Made by a program: the position numbers and the translations under genes | The notes under the pieces: model-generated | What the model was told of the DNA's origin: nothing | The model's database searches: none | The model's input: the letters and a program-made list of their open reading frames with translations, nothing else | DNA from: Chryseobacterium sp. LJ668 | GTDB taxonomy: Bacteria; Bacteroidota; Bacteroidia; Flavobacteriales; Weeksellaceae | Length of the DNA stretch: 64,000 bases | NCBI RefSeq assembly: GCF_019613955.1 | Contig: NZ_CP080443.1 | Span: forward strand, 2,046,001-2,110,000 | Reading direction: 5' to 3' | Shown here: positions 15,892 through 23,574 of the stretch, piece by piece | Layout of the letters: every line of letters starts with the position of its first letter | Numbering within the stretch: the first letter of the stretch is position 1

Positions 15892-18018
15892 ATGAATAAT
15901 CATTTTTTTGACTTAATAGAGCATACAAATCGAAGTGTTTTTCTTACCGGAAAAGCGGGAACGGGAAAAACAACATTCCTTAACGAATTTGTAAAAAAAA
16001 CCAGAAAAAAACACATTGTTGTAGCGCCTACAGGGATTGCCGCAATCAATGCAGGTGGCGTAACCATTCATTCAATGTTTGGTTTGCCGCTGCGTACTTT
16101 TTTACCGACAACAGACAGAATTGACGGCAGCTTGGGAAACAATATTGCCGATCTGATGTCTCATTTTAAATACCGAAAAGATAAGCTTAAGCTTTTGCGT
16201 GAAGTTGAGGTTCTGATTATCGATGAGGTTTCAATGTTGCGTGCCGATGTTTTGGATATGATGGATTTTTCCCTGCGATTTATCCGAAGAAACAATCAGC
16301 GTTTTGGAGGTGTTCAGATGTTATTCATCGGAGATTTGTATCAGCTGCCTCCAGTGGTGAGAGATGAGCATATTTTAAAAATGTATTACAATTCGCCATT
16401 CTTTTTTGACAGTCTTGCAATAAAAGATATCCCTTTATTAACGATTGAATTAACGAAAGTCTATCGTCAAACTGATGAAGAATTTCTTGAAATTCTGAAC
16501 GCAATCCGTGACGGTGATGTTGCCAATATTGATTTTGAACATTTAAATGAGAGATTTAATCCAGATTTTAATGCGGGTGAAGATTCTTACATCTATCTCT
16601 GTTCGCACAACAAATTGGCAGACGATATCAATCAGCAGAAATTAGCTGAAATTAAAGTCGATCCTTCAACTTTTGAAGCTAAACTTTTTGGTGAGTTTAA
16701 AGAGAATCAATATCCGAATGAGCAGTTTTTAGAATTAAAAGTGGGCGCTCAGGTAATGTTTATCAGAAATGATATTTCCGGTGAGAAAAAATATTTTAAT
16801 GGGAAATTAGGTGAGATTTCTGCATTAGACGAAAAAGAAATCAAAGTGATTCTTGACGGCAGCGAACGTGAAATTACCGTGAAAAGAGAAGTCTGGGAAC
16901 AGAAAAAATATTCTCTGGATGGCGAAAAAAATATTAAAGAAGAGGTTTTGGGAAGTTTCGAACAGTTTCCAATCAAATTGGCTTGGGCTGTGACGATTCA
17001 TAAAAGCCAGGGTTTGACGTTTGATAAAGTAATTATCGATGCCGGAAAAAGTTTCACTGCAGGTCAGGTGTATGTGGCTTTATCTCGTTGCCGAACTTTA
17101 GAAGGGATTGTTTTAAAATCTAAAATCACTCCTGAAGTGATTTTTAAAGACAACAGAATTCTGCAGTTTCAAGGTGCAACTTTTGCCAATGATAATGTGG
17201 AAGAAATTCTGAACAGAGAAAAATACGATTACAGCATCAGAAAAGTGCTTCGTTCGGTCGATTCTCAATGGCTTTTAAAAGAAATAGAGTTGTGGAATAA
17301 CCTTTCGATCACTACGAAAAGTATTGACCATGGAAAATCTAAGCAGCTTTATTTACAATTAAAAAATGACATTGTTAATTTAGGTAAAATCTTTGAAAAA
17401 CTAGAACGAATTATTTTTCAGAAAGTAAATAATTTCATCAGTCAAACTGAAGAATGGAGTGAGATAGAAAATAAAACCAAAGGTGCCGTTAATTTCTTTT
17501 TCAATGAGGTGAAAGACAAAATTTTCAGTCCGCTGAAAGAATTTTATTCTGAAATAAAAGGCGTAAAAGGTCTGAAAAACTATAATGAAGAATTCAAAAG
17601 CTGGCTCGAAGATATCGAAGAATATCTAAATGGTCTCAAAACCGCTCATCTTTTGGAAACGAAACTCTTAGACGAAAAAAACGACAAAGAAGTCAGCATG
17701 AAAATTGCAAAAGTTCCTTCTCAGGTTCTGACGTTCCAGTTGTTTGAGCAAGGGAAAACCATTTCAGAAATCGCTTTAGAAAGAGGTTTGGTCAAAGAAA
17801 CGGTTTTGGGTCATCTGGCAAGATTTGCCGAACAGGGCTTGCTTGATTTGTCAAGGGTAATTACTTCCGATAAAATTAAAACCTTCGAAAAAGCTTTTAA
17901 AACTGATCCGAAAGAAACTTTAAACGAGTGGAAAACTGCGTTGCCTAATGATTTTGATTTTAATGAAATCAGGATTTTGATAAATCATTTTAATTTTTTG
18001 AAGGAGAAACGTAAATAA
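15892..18018 (+). CDS. PIF1-like SF1B DNA helicase with C-terminal helix-turn-helix
   Basis: 708 residues from the ATG at 15892; the open frame extends upstream to 15556, but only through DNA of the divergent lipoprotein gene. Seen: Walker A GKAGTGKTTF (about 21-30), VAPTGIAAINAGG, Walker B LIIDEVSML, the GDLYQLPPV motif III, and the C-terminal UvrD-like segment WAVTIHKSQGLTFDK with VYVALSRCRTLEG. The last ~150 residues add a coiled region and an HTH (FEQGKTISEIALERGLVKETV), like the HTH_40 tail found on Bacteroidota RecQ. Probably a DNA helicase in replication or recombination. Confidence 0.88.
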   Translation: MNNHFFDLIEHTNRSVFLTGKAGTGKTTFLNEFVKKTRKKHIVVAPTGIAAINAGGVTIHSMFGLPLRTFLPTTDRIDGSLGNNIADLMSHFKYRKDKLKLLREVEVLIIDEVSMLRADVLDMMDFSLRFIRRNNQRFGGVQMLFIGDLYQLPPVVRDEHILKMYYNSPFFFDSLAIKDIPLLTIELTKVYRQTDEEFLEILNAIRDGDVANIDFEHLNERFNPDFNAGEDSYIYLCSHNKLADDINQQKLAEIKVDPSTFEAKLFGEFKENQYPNEQFLELKVGAQVMFIRNDISGEKKYFNGKLGEISALDEKEIKVILDGSEREITVKREVWEQKKYSLDGEKNIKEEVLGSFEQFPIKLAWAVTIHKSQGLTFDKVIIDAGKSFTAGQVYVALSRCRTLEGIVLKSKITPEVIFKDNRILQFQGATFANDNVEEILNREKYDYSIRKVLRSVDSQWLLKEIELWNNLSITTKSIDHGKSKQLYLQLKNDIVNLGKIFEKLERIIFQKVNNFISQTEEWSEIENKTKGAVNFFFNEVKDKIFSPLKEFYSEIKGVKGLKNYNEEFKSWLEDIEEYLNGLKTAHLLETKLLDEKNDKEVSMKIAKVPSQVLTFQLFEQGKTISEIALERGLVKETVLGHLARFAEQGLLDLSRVITSDKIKTFEKAFKTDPKETLNEWKTALPNDFDFNEIRILINHFNFLKEKRK

Positions 18019-18195
18019 GAAGTATTAAAAAAGAATTTGTTTTTACACTTAATTTGTAAGACAGTTTTCCTTTATATAAACTTTGTTTTTCGGAAATAGA
18101 ATATTTTTCTCCTGAAAACTTTTTTTAGATTGTTTAATATTTTTTTTAAGACTGTTTGGCAGTTAACCAAAAGTAAAATTCTATCGTTTATACAA

Positions 18196-18226
18196 AAAAA
18201 TCCGTCTCACATTGAGACGGATTTTT
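18196..18226. terminator. bidirectional terminator
   Basis: Perfect 14-bp stem (core TCCGTCTCA/TGAGACGGA with A5/T5 flanks) and loop CAT, between the helicase and the convergent ice-binding gene. The preceding 18019-18195 shows nothing else recognisable. Confidence 0.9.
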
Positions 18227-18253
18227 GATTGTTATTAAGCAATTATCTAGGTT

Positions 18254-19855
18254 CTATGGTTTAGATATAACTTTTCCTGTTTGTACTTTACCATCCTTAT
18301 CTTTTATTTGATAAAAATAAATTCCTGCAGGAAGATTTAGCTGTAATGAACTTACAGTTTCATTTAAAACTTTTCCTAAAACTCTTGTACCAGAAGCATT
18401 GTAGATTGTAAAATTTGAACCGGTATTTTTATTGTCAATTTTAACATTCAGAACTGATGAGAAAGGATTTGGAAAAACAGTAGCTGTTTGTTTGTTTCCG
18501 GCAACAGAGCTTACAGCTAGTGAGCCAGTGCATCCTGCTGTAATTTGAGCATTAATCCCTGTTGTATTGATTGCGCCGCTCGTACTGAGTACACGACCTT
18601 CAATTGTAGAACCAATATTCATACTGATTGCCCCATTATTACCAATTACGGTACCTTTGAAACTGGCGTAATCATTAAGACTCACAGCGCCATCCACTTT
18701 CCAGAATACATTTTTTGCTTGAGCTCCATTTTGTAAAACTACAGAAGCATAAGTGCTTGTTGAGAGTGCGCCAGTTATTTTGATGACAAAAACAGCGTTA
18801 GGATTATTCTGTGCGTTCAAAAATACTGTACCGTTGAGAACTGTAGCAGCATTTAATTGATAAGTATGAGGTGTAAGAACCAGGTTTTGACCAAATGCAG
18901 CCGGGTAAAGCAATTGAATATCAGTTGGAAGCGTGTTGAGATAAGTGTATACATTAGATAGATCTACTGCACACACTGCTGTTGACGTATCCGGACTTGG
19001 GTGAATCGTTCCATTGACATTGATAGCTAAAAAACCTGTAGTAAGACCTAGATTAGATCCTATATCGCCGGTTACCATAGACACCCCTGTGTTGGTAACT
19101 GTTCCATTTCCTGTAAATACTGCATAGCATGCAACACTATTCAAAACCGGCTGAGCGGGTCCTGTTAAAATCAAACTTCCGCAGCCAATTGGTTTTCTCA
19201 CAGTAACGCCAGAAACGGTAACTGCTCCTGTTGTTGAAAGTGCACGACCTTCAAGTGAAGTTCCTGTATTTAATATGATTGCAGCATTATTAGCAACAAT
19301 GGTACCTTTCATTGTTGTATTGGCTGCCAAATCTACCAATCCTTCTACTTTCCAGAATACGTTGCAGGCCAGAGCGCCATTGGTAAGTACTACCTGTGCT
19401 CCTGCAGCTGAAGAAAACGCACCCTGAATTTTAAATATAAAAACAGAATTTGCATTTCCGCCACCGTCAAGCGTTAATACGTTATTAAGTGTTGCACTTT
19501 GAGTGATAGAATAGGTTCCTGCAGTTAATGTCTGTCCGTTACCCAATAATGGAGCAGGAAAAAAATTAGGAATGGCTGCATTTAATTGATTGTATGCAAT
19601 TGTAAGGGCTGCTGCTGCTGTAGCTGTAGCACCATCTGCGTCATGCATCACACCATCTACGTTTCCAAAGTTTGTACTTGAACCGTTATTCGTACCAACA
19701 TCGCCTGTTAACTGGGACAATCCGGTATTACTTACTGCGCCATTCGAAGAAAAAAGCGCAAAATTGGCGGAAGCACCTAAAACTGGCGCTTGTGCAGATA
19801 CTCCTACAGTAATCATTACTGTCATAAAGAATATGAATTGTAAAATTTTTATCAT
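18254..19855 (-). CDS. tandem-domain ice-binding protein (DUF3494 x2) with T9SS sorting domain
   Basis: 533 residues. After a signal peptide (ending VSAQ near residue 22) come two DUF3494 ice-binding domains: about 25-225 (ASANFALFSSNGAVSNTG ... TGDVGTN ... NVFWKVEG ... STTGAVTVSG) and about 235-445 (VACYAVFTGNGTVTNTG ... TGDIGSN ... NVFWKVDG ... STSGAINTTG). A T9SS type A sorting domain follows (VFPNPFSSVLNVKI to GKVISKP, about 460-533). Known: DUF3494 proteins bind ice crystals and inhibit recrystallisation. Inference: secreted or surface-held antifreeze or ice-adhesion protein. It is monocistronic with a long AT-rich upstream region. Confidence 0.93.
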   Translation of the reverse strand: MIKILQFIFFMTVMITVGVSAQAPVLGASANFALFSSNGAVSNTGLSQLTGDVGTNNGSSTNFGNVDGVMHDADGATATAAAALTIAYNQLNAAIPNFFPAPLLGNGQTLTAGTYSITQSATLNNVLTLDGGGNANSVFIFKIQGAFSSAAGAQVVLTNGALACNVFWKVEGLVDLAANTTMKGTIVANNAAIILNTGTSLEGRALSTTGAVTVSGVTVRKPIGCGSLILTGPAQPVLNSVACYAVFTGNGTVTNTGVSMVTGDIGSNLGLTTGFLAINVNGTIHPSPDTSTAVCAVDLSNVYTYLNTLPTDIQLLYPAAFGQNLVLTPHTYQLNAATVLNGTVFLNAQNNPNAVFVIKITGALSTSTYASVVLQNGAQAKNVFWKVDGAVSLNDYASFKGTVIGNNGAISMNIGSTIEGRVLSTSGAINTTGINAQITAGCTGSLAVSSVAGNKQTATVFPNPFSSVLNVKIDNKNTGSNFTIYNASGTRVLGKVLNETVSSLQLNLPAGIYFYQIKDKDGKVQTGKVISKP

Positions 19856-20209
19856 ATAAATATTATTTTTATAATTATTTAAATATAATTATATTATCAA
19901 ATGTACAATAAAATATTGTATAAAATCAAAATATTTCAATATATTTTAATTATGTTGAATATTTTTTAAAAATAATTTTATTATTAATAAAAATTATTTA
20001 AAAAATTATTTTTATTTATTTTATAATATTTTTTAAAAAAATTATTTTATATATATTTAATATAATATTATTAGAAGAGAAATACAGATAGGTTAAGAAA
20101 ATGTCTATGTTAACTGGAAGATTATAATTGAGAAAGATAGATAGTTTTTACCGAACCACTTCATCATCCCTATCAATTACAAAAAGTAACTAATGCGATT
20201 AATTAACTT
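19856..20209. other. very AT-rich intergenic region without a gene
   Basis: 354 bp between divergent genes. The first ~200 bp are almost only A and T. It contains the predicted promoter of the ice-binding gene (19898-19930). I see no RNA gene or open frame with support. Possible binding sites for nucleoid proteins are inference only. Confidence 0.6.
19898..19930 (-). promoter_or_regulatory. promoter of the ice-binding gene with internal inverted repeat
   Basis: Reverse strand: TTTG at 19927-19930 and -7 box TACATTTG at 19898-19905, spacer 21 bp. Between them lies a perfect inverted repeat TACAATA-AAA-TATTGTA (19904-19920), which touches the -7 box and could be an operator. Confidence 0.5.
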
Positions 20210-20217
20210 TAAATTTG
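20210..20217 (+). promoter_or_regulatory. -7 box TAAATTTG for the flavin monooxygenase-like gene
   Basis: TAnnTTTG match about 70 nt upstream of the ATG at 20287; no clear -33 box. Confidence 0.4.
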
Positions 20218-20286
20218 TATTCTAATCAATTATTAAATAAATCCAAAGGGGATTGCTATCACTTTTGTAGAAATAAACAACCCGAT

Positions 20287-21291
20287 ATGAAAAACTTTGA
20301 AATATCTGTTTTAGATCTTGCTCCCGTAAAACAGGGAAAAAGTATTAATAATACTTTTCAGGACAGCCTGTCTTTGGCAAACTATGCTGAAAATTTAAAT
20401 TATAAAAGGTTCTGGCTTGCCGAACATCATAATATGGAAAGTATTGCCAGTTCTGCAACCTCTGTTCTGATCGGTTTTATTGCGAATGGTACAAAGAAAA
20501 TCAGAGTCGGTTCAGGAGGCATTATGCTTCCCAATCACAGTTCGCTCGTCATTGCCGAACAATTTGGTACCTTAGAATCACTTTTCCCCGGAAGAATTGA
20601 TCTCGGTTTGGGAAGGGCTCCCGGAACAGATGGTTTGACGGCCCAGGCTTTAGGAAGAAATCCGGCCATCATTAATGAGCAGTTTCCGAGACAGATTTTA
20701 GAATTACAAAAATATTTTTCCAAAGAAAACTCAAACGCATTGGTTCGTGCAATTCCCGGTGAAGGTTTAGATATTCCGATGTATATTTTAGGATCGAGTA
20801 CAGATAGTGCGTGGCTGGCTGCTGAGTTTGGACTTCCGTATGCTTTCGCGGGACATTTTGCTCCGGATCAAATGGAAATGGCTTTTAAAATTTATAAAGA
20901 GCATTTTGAGCCTTCAAAATATCTGGATAAACCATATATCATCGCATGTGTAAACGGAATTGCTGCCGAAACATCGGAAGAGGCAAAGTTTCTTTCTACG
21001 ACTTTGTTTCAGGCATTTATTAATATTATCAGAAACGACCGCAAGCCTTTTCCAGAACCGATAACTGATATGGATGATATTTGGAATCCGATGGAGAAAG
21101 CGATGGTTTTAAAAATGTTAAAATTCAGTTTTGTAGGAGATCAAACTCAAATAGCAGAGCAATTGAGCGATTTTCAGGAAAAATATCAGGTTGATGAATT
21201 GATGATTAATTCTCATATCTACGACCATCAGAAAAGATTGAATTCTTATCAATTAATCCGACAAGCGACCGAGTCACTCTTCAAAGCTTAA
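20287..21291 (+). CDS. LLM-class flavin-dependent oxidoreductase
   Basis: 334 residues from the ATG at 20287. An earlier in-frame TTG at 20215 would overlap the -7 box. Luciferase-like TIM-barrel features: SVLDLAPVKQG at the start, RFWLAEHHNMESIASSATSVLIG, IRVGSGGIMLPNHSSLVIAEQFGTL, and PGRIDLGLGRAPGTD, all typical of the single-component LLM group that reduces or oxidises with FMN. The physiological substrate is not evident. The gene is followed closely by ribB (65 bp), which supplies a flavin precursor, but ribB has its own strong promoter, so a shared operon is not required. Confidence 0.9.
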   Translation: MKNFEISVLDLAPVKQGKSINNTFQDSLSLANYAENLNYKRFWLAEHHNMESIASSATSVLIGFIANGTKKIRVGSGGIMLPNHSSLVIAEQFGTLESLFPGRIDLGLGRAPGTDGLTAQALGRNPAIINEQFPRQILELQKYFSKENSNALVRAIPGEGLDIPMYILGSSTDSAWLAAEFGLPYAFAGHFAPDQMEMAFKIYKEHFEPSKYLDKPYIIACVNGIAAETSEEAKFLSTTLFQAFINIIRNDRKPFPEPITDMDDIWNPMEKAMVLKMLKFSFVGDQTQIAEQLSDFQEKYQVDELMINSHIYDHQKRLNSYQLIRQATESLFKA

Positions 21292-21308
21292 CAATCTGTA
21301 CATATTAA

Positions 21309-21338
21309 TTGTTGATCCTTTTTTTATGAGTATCTTTG
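21309..21338 (+). promoter_or_regulatory. ribB promoter, TTG-N19-TATCTTTG
   Basis: TTG at 21309-21311 and TATCTTTG at 21331-21338 with a 19-bp spacer, the ideal Bacteroidota arrangement. The ATG is at 21357, leaving a leader of about 13 nt, too short for an FMN riboswitch. Confidence 0.75.
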
Positions 21339-21356
21339 CGAAAATTTAAAGTAAAA

Positions 21357-22478
21357 ATGTCTGATATTAAATTAAATACTATTCCGGAGGCTATTGAAGA
21401 CCTTAAAAATGGTAAAATAATCATAGTGGTAGACGACGAAGACAGAGAAAATGAAGGAGATTTTCTATGTGCTGCCGAACTGACAACTCCTGAATTGATC
21501 AATTTTATGGCTTTCCACGGAAGAGGGCTGATCTGTATGCCACTTCCTGAAAAGAGGTGTGACGAGCTTGGTCTTGATATCATGGTAAGTAGAAGTAGCG
21601 ATCCTAAGGAAACTGCATTTACAGTATCTGTAGATCTTTTAGGTGACGGTACTTCTACAGGAATTTCTGCAGGAGACAGGGCTAAAACCATTTTAGCATT
21701 GATGGATGACAAAGCTAAATCTACAGATTTTATGCGTCCCGGTCATATTTTCCCGCTTCGTGCGAAGAAAGGAGGAGTTTTAAAAAGAGCAGGACATACA
21801 GAAGCAGCGATTGATCTGACTTGCCTTGCAGGCTTAAAAGAAGGTGGTGTCATCTGTGAAATCATGAACGAAGATGGAAGTATGTCTCGTTTACCTGAGT
21901 TGTACGCTTTTGCGCAGAAACATGATATGAAAATCGTTTCTATCGAAGATCTGATTCATTATCAGCTTAAAAAAGGAAATCTTATTGAAAGAATTGAAGA
22001 AAGAGAAGTGAAGACCGCTTATGGTGATTTTGATTTTCTTGCTTTTAGAGAAACTTCTAACGACCAGATTCACTTTGCATTAACAAAAGGTTCTTGGACG
22101 GTTGATGAGCCGGTTTTGGTAAGAGTACAGTCTTCAGATTCTTATTTTGATGTTTTAACCAGATTAAATAATGGTGAAAAACCTCAGCTGGAGAAAGTTA
22201 CCAATATGATCAACGAGGCAGGAAAAGGAGCAATTATTTTCATTAATAACGTATCAAATTCTGAAAATACATTGAGAAAATTGCAACAGTTCTTAAATTA
22301 TCAGGATGGACAGCAAAAACATCCAACTGCCGCTTTCAATTATAGAGATTACGGTATTGGAACTCAGATTTTAAAGAATTTAGGAATCAATAAATTTAAA
22401 GTAATTACTCAAAATCCTAATGTAAAACCTCAGGTTGGCGGTTATGACGTTGAGGTGACGGAGATGGTACAGCTTTAA
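21357..22478 (+). CDS. ribB: 3,4-dihydroxy-2-butanone-4-phosphate synthase with degenerate GTP cyclohydrolase II domain
   Basis: 373 residues from the ATG at 21357 (an earlier TTG overlaps the -7 box). The N-terminal RibB domain is intact: [29 protein letters not shown] and [26 protein letters not shown]. It makes 3,4-dihydroxy-2-butanone 4-phosphate from ribulose 5-phosphate for riboflavin. The C-terminal ~160 residues align in layout with RibA, but the zinc-cysteine region reads [16 protein letters not shown], without any of the three zinc cysteines. [11 protein letters not shown] near the end survives. GTP cyclohydrolase II activity is therefore unlikely. It is called ribB rather than ribBA. 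Confidence 0.92.
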   Translation: [373 protein letters not shown]

Positions 22479-22518
22479 ACGTGAATGATTTCGAATAAAT
22501 TCACAATTAAAATATATA

Positions 22519-22549
22519 AAAAATGGCTTGAGTATATCAAGCCATTTTT
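22519..22549. terminator. bidirectional terminator overlapping the fmt stop codon
   Basis: Stem TGGCTTGA/TCAAGCCA with A5/T5 flanks and loop GTATA. The right arm is also the last codons and TGA stop of fmt (22537-22549). Confidence 0.85.
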
Positions 22550-23484
22550 ATTTCATCGAAATTTCTAAATCCGTTGAGGAAATCTTTAATATTCATTCTT
22601 TTTTTTCCTTCTAATTGCAGTTCTAAAGGAAAATAGATTCCGTCTTTCGTGTAGATTTTTAATTCATTTTTAGAAATATCTAATGATCCGGAAGTTTTTC
22701 CGTGATCAGAAATTTCAAATTTCCCGTTGTAGATTTTCAGTCCTTTTTCTTCTTCCCCGATTTTTATTGTGGTAAAAGCTGCGGGATAAGGTGACATTCC
22801 TAAAATGAATTGATGAACTTCTTTCGATGATTTATTAAAGTCGACCTTAGTATCTTCTTTAAAAATTTTAAAGGCATTTTTCGGATGTTCAACGTGTGGC
22901 TGAGGTTTTTCTGTAATTGAGTTTTCAGATAGACCGTCAAGCGTTTTCACGATTAATTCAGCACCCATTTCCATCAGTCTGTCATGAAGGCTCCCCGCAT
23001 TTTCATCGGGTAAAATTTCAATTTCTTCCTGGAGCAAAATATTACCTTCGTCTATTTTTTCATTGATAAAAAATGTTGTAGCTCCGGTTTTTTCTTCTCC
23101 ATTAATAACGGCATAATTAATTGGTGCAGCTCCACGATAATCTGGAAGTAAAGAAGCATGAAGATTGAAAGTTCCGAGTTCAGGCATTTCAAATAAGATT
23201 TTCGGCATCATTCTGAAGGCAACGACCACGAAAACATCAGCGTTTAAATCTTTTATTTCTTCTAAAAATTCAGGATTTCTTAATTTTTCGGGCTGCAAAA
23301 TATGAAGATTATTTTCAACAGCATAAATTTTTACAGCAGATTGATTGATTTTCTGTCCGCGGCCGCTTGCTTTGTCGCCTACAGTCACTACACCGACAAC
23401 TTTATGATTTGATTGATGAATGGCTGCCAAAGCTGTCTTAGCAAACTCAGGTGTACCAAAAAAAACGACTTTCAATGATTTCAT
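22537..23484 (-). CDS. fmt: methionyl-tRNA formyltransferase
   Basis: 315 residues, full length. It formylates Met-tRNA(fMet) with 10-formyl-THF for translation initiation. Seen: VVFFGTPEFAKTALAAI at the start; LHASLLPDYRGAAPINYAVINGE (residues about 108-130) with the catalytic Asn/His loop; GATTFFINEKIDEGNILLQEEI; and the C-terminal OB-like domain from about 205. The start ATG at 23484 is 4 nt from a TATCTTTG -7 box, suggesting leaderless transcription. Its 3' end forms half of a bidirectional terminator with ribB. Monocistronic. Confidence 0.96.
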   Translation of the reverse strand: MKSLKVVFFGTPEFAKTALAAIHQSNHKVVGVVTVGDKASGRGQKINQSAVKIYAVENNLHILQPEKLRNPEFLEEIKDLNADVFVVVAFRMMPKILFEMPELGTFNLHASLLPDYRGAAPINYAVINGEEKTGATTFFINEKIDEGNILLQEEIEILPDENAGSLHDRLMEMGAELIVKTLDGLSENSITEKPQPHVEHPKNAFKIFKEDTKVDFNKSSKEVHQFILGMSPYPAAFTTIKIGEEEKGLKIYNGKFEISDHGKTSGSLDISKNELKIYTKDGIYFPLELQLEGKKRMNIKDFLNGFRNFDEIKMA

Positions 23485-23488
23485 ACTG

Positions 23489-23496
23489 CAAAGATA
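23489..23496 (-). promoter_or_regulatory. -7 box TATCTTTG directly before the fmt ATG
   Basis: Exact match; 4 nt separate the box from the ATG, placing the predicted +1 on the start codon. Confidence 0.55.
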
Positions 23497-23510
23497 ATTT
23501 TCTTTGATTT

Positions 23511-23540
23511 ATTAAAAAGATTAAAAGATTAAAAGATTAG
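23511..23540. repeat. short tandem repeat of ATTAAAAG
   Basis: About 3.5 units (one with an extra A) between recQ and the fmt promoter. Low-complexity AT repeat; no function inferred. Confidence 0.5.
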
Positions 23541-23574
23541 ATCGAAAATCTTTAATATTACCGATTGCCTTTGC

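Noticed and set aside
19861-20080. AT-rich block as a replication origin or centromere-like site
   Set aside because: No DnaA-box cluster, no iterons and no replication or partition genes nearby; simple promoter-region AT richness explains it.
21339-21356. FMN riboswitch in front of ribB
   Set aside because: The predicted leader is only about 13 nt, too short, and no conserved FMN-switch pattern was seen.
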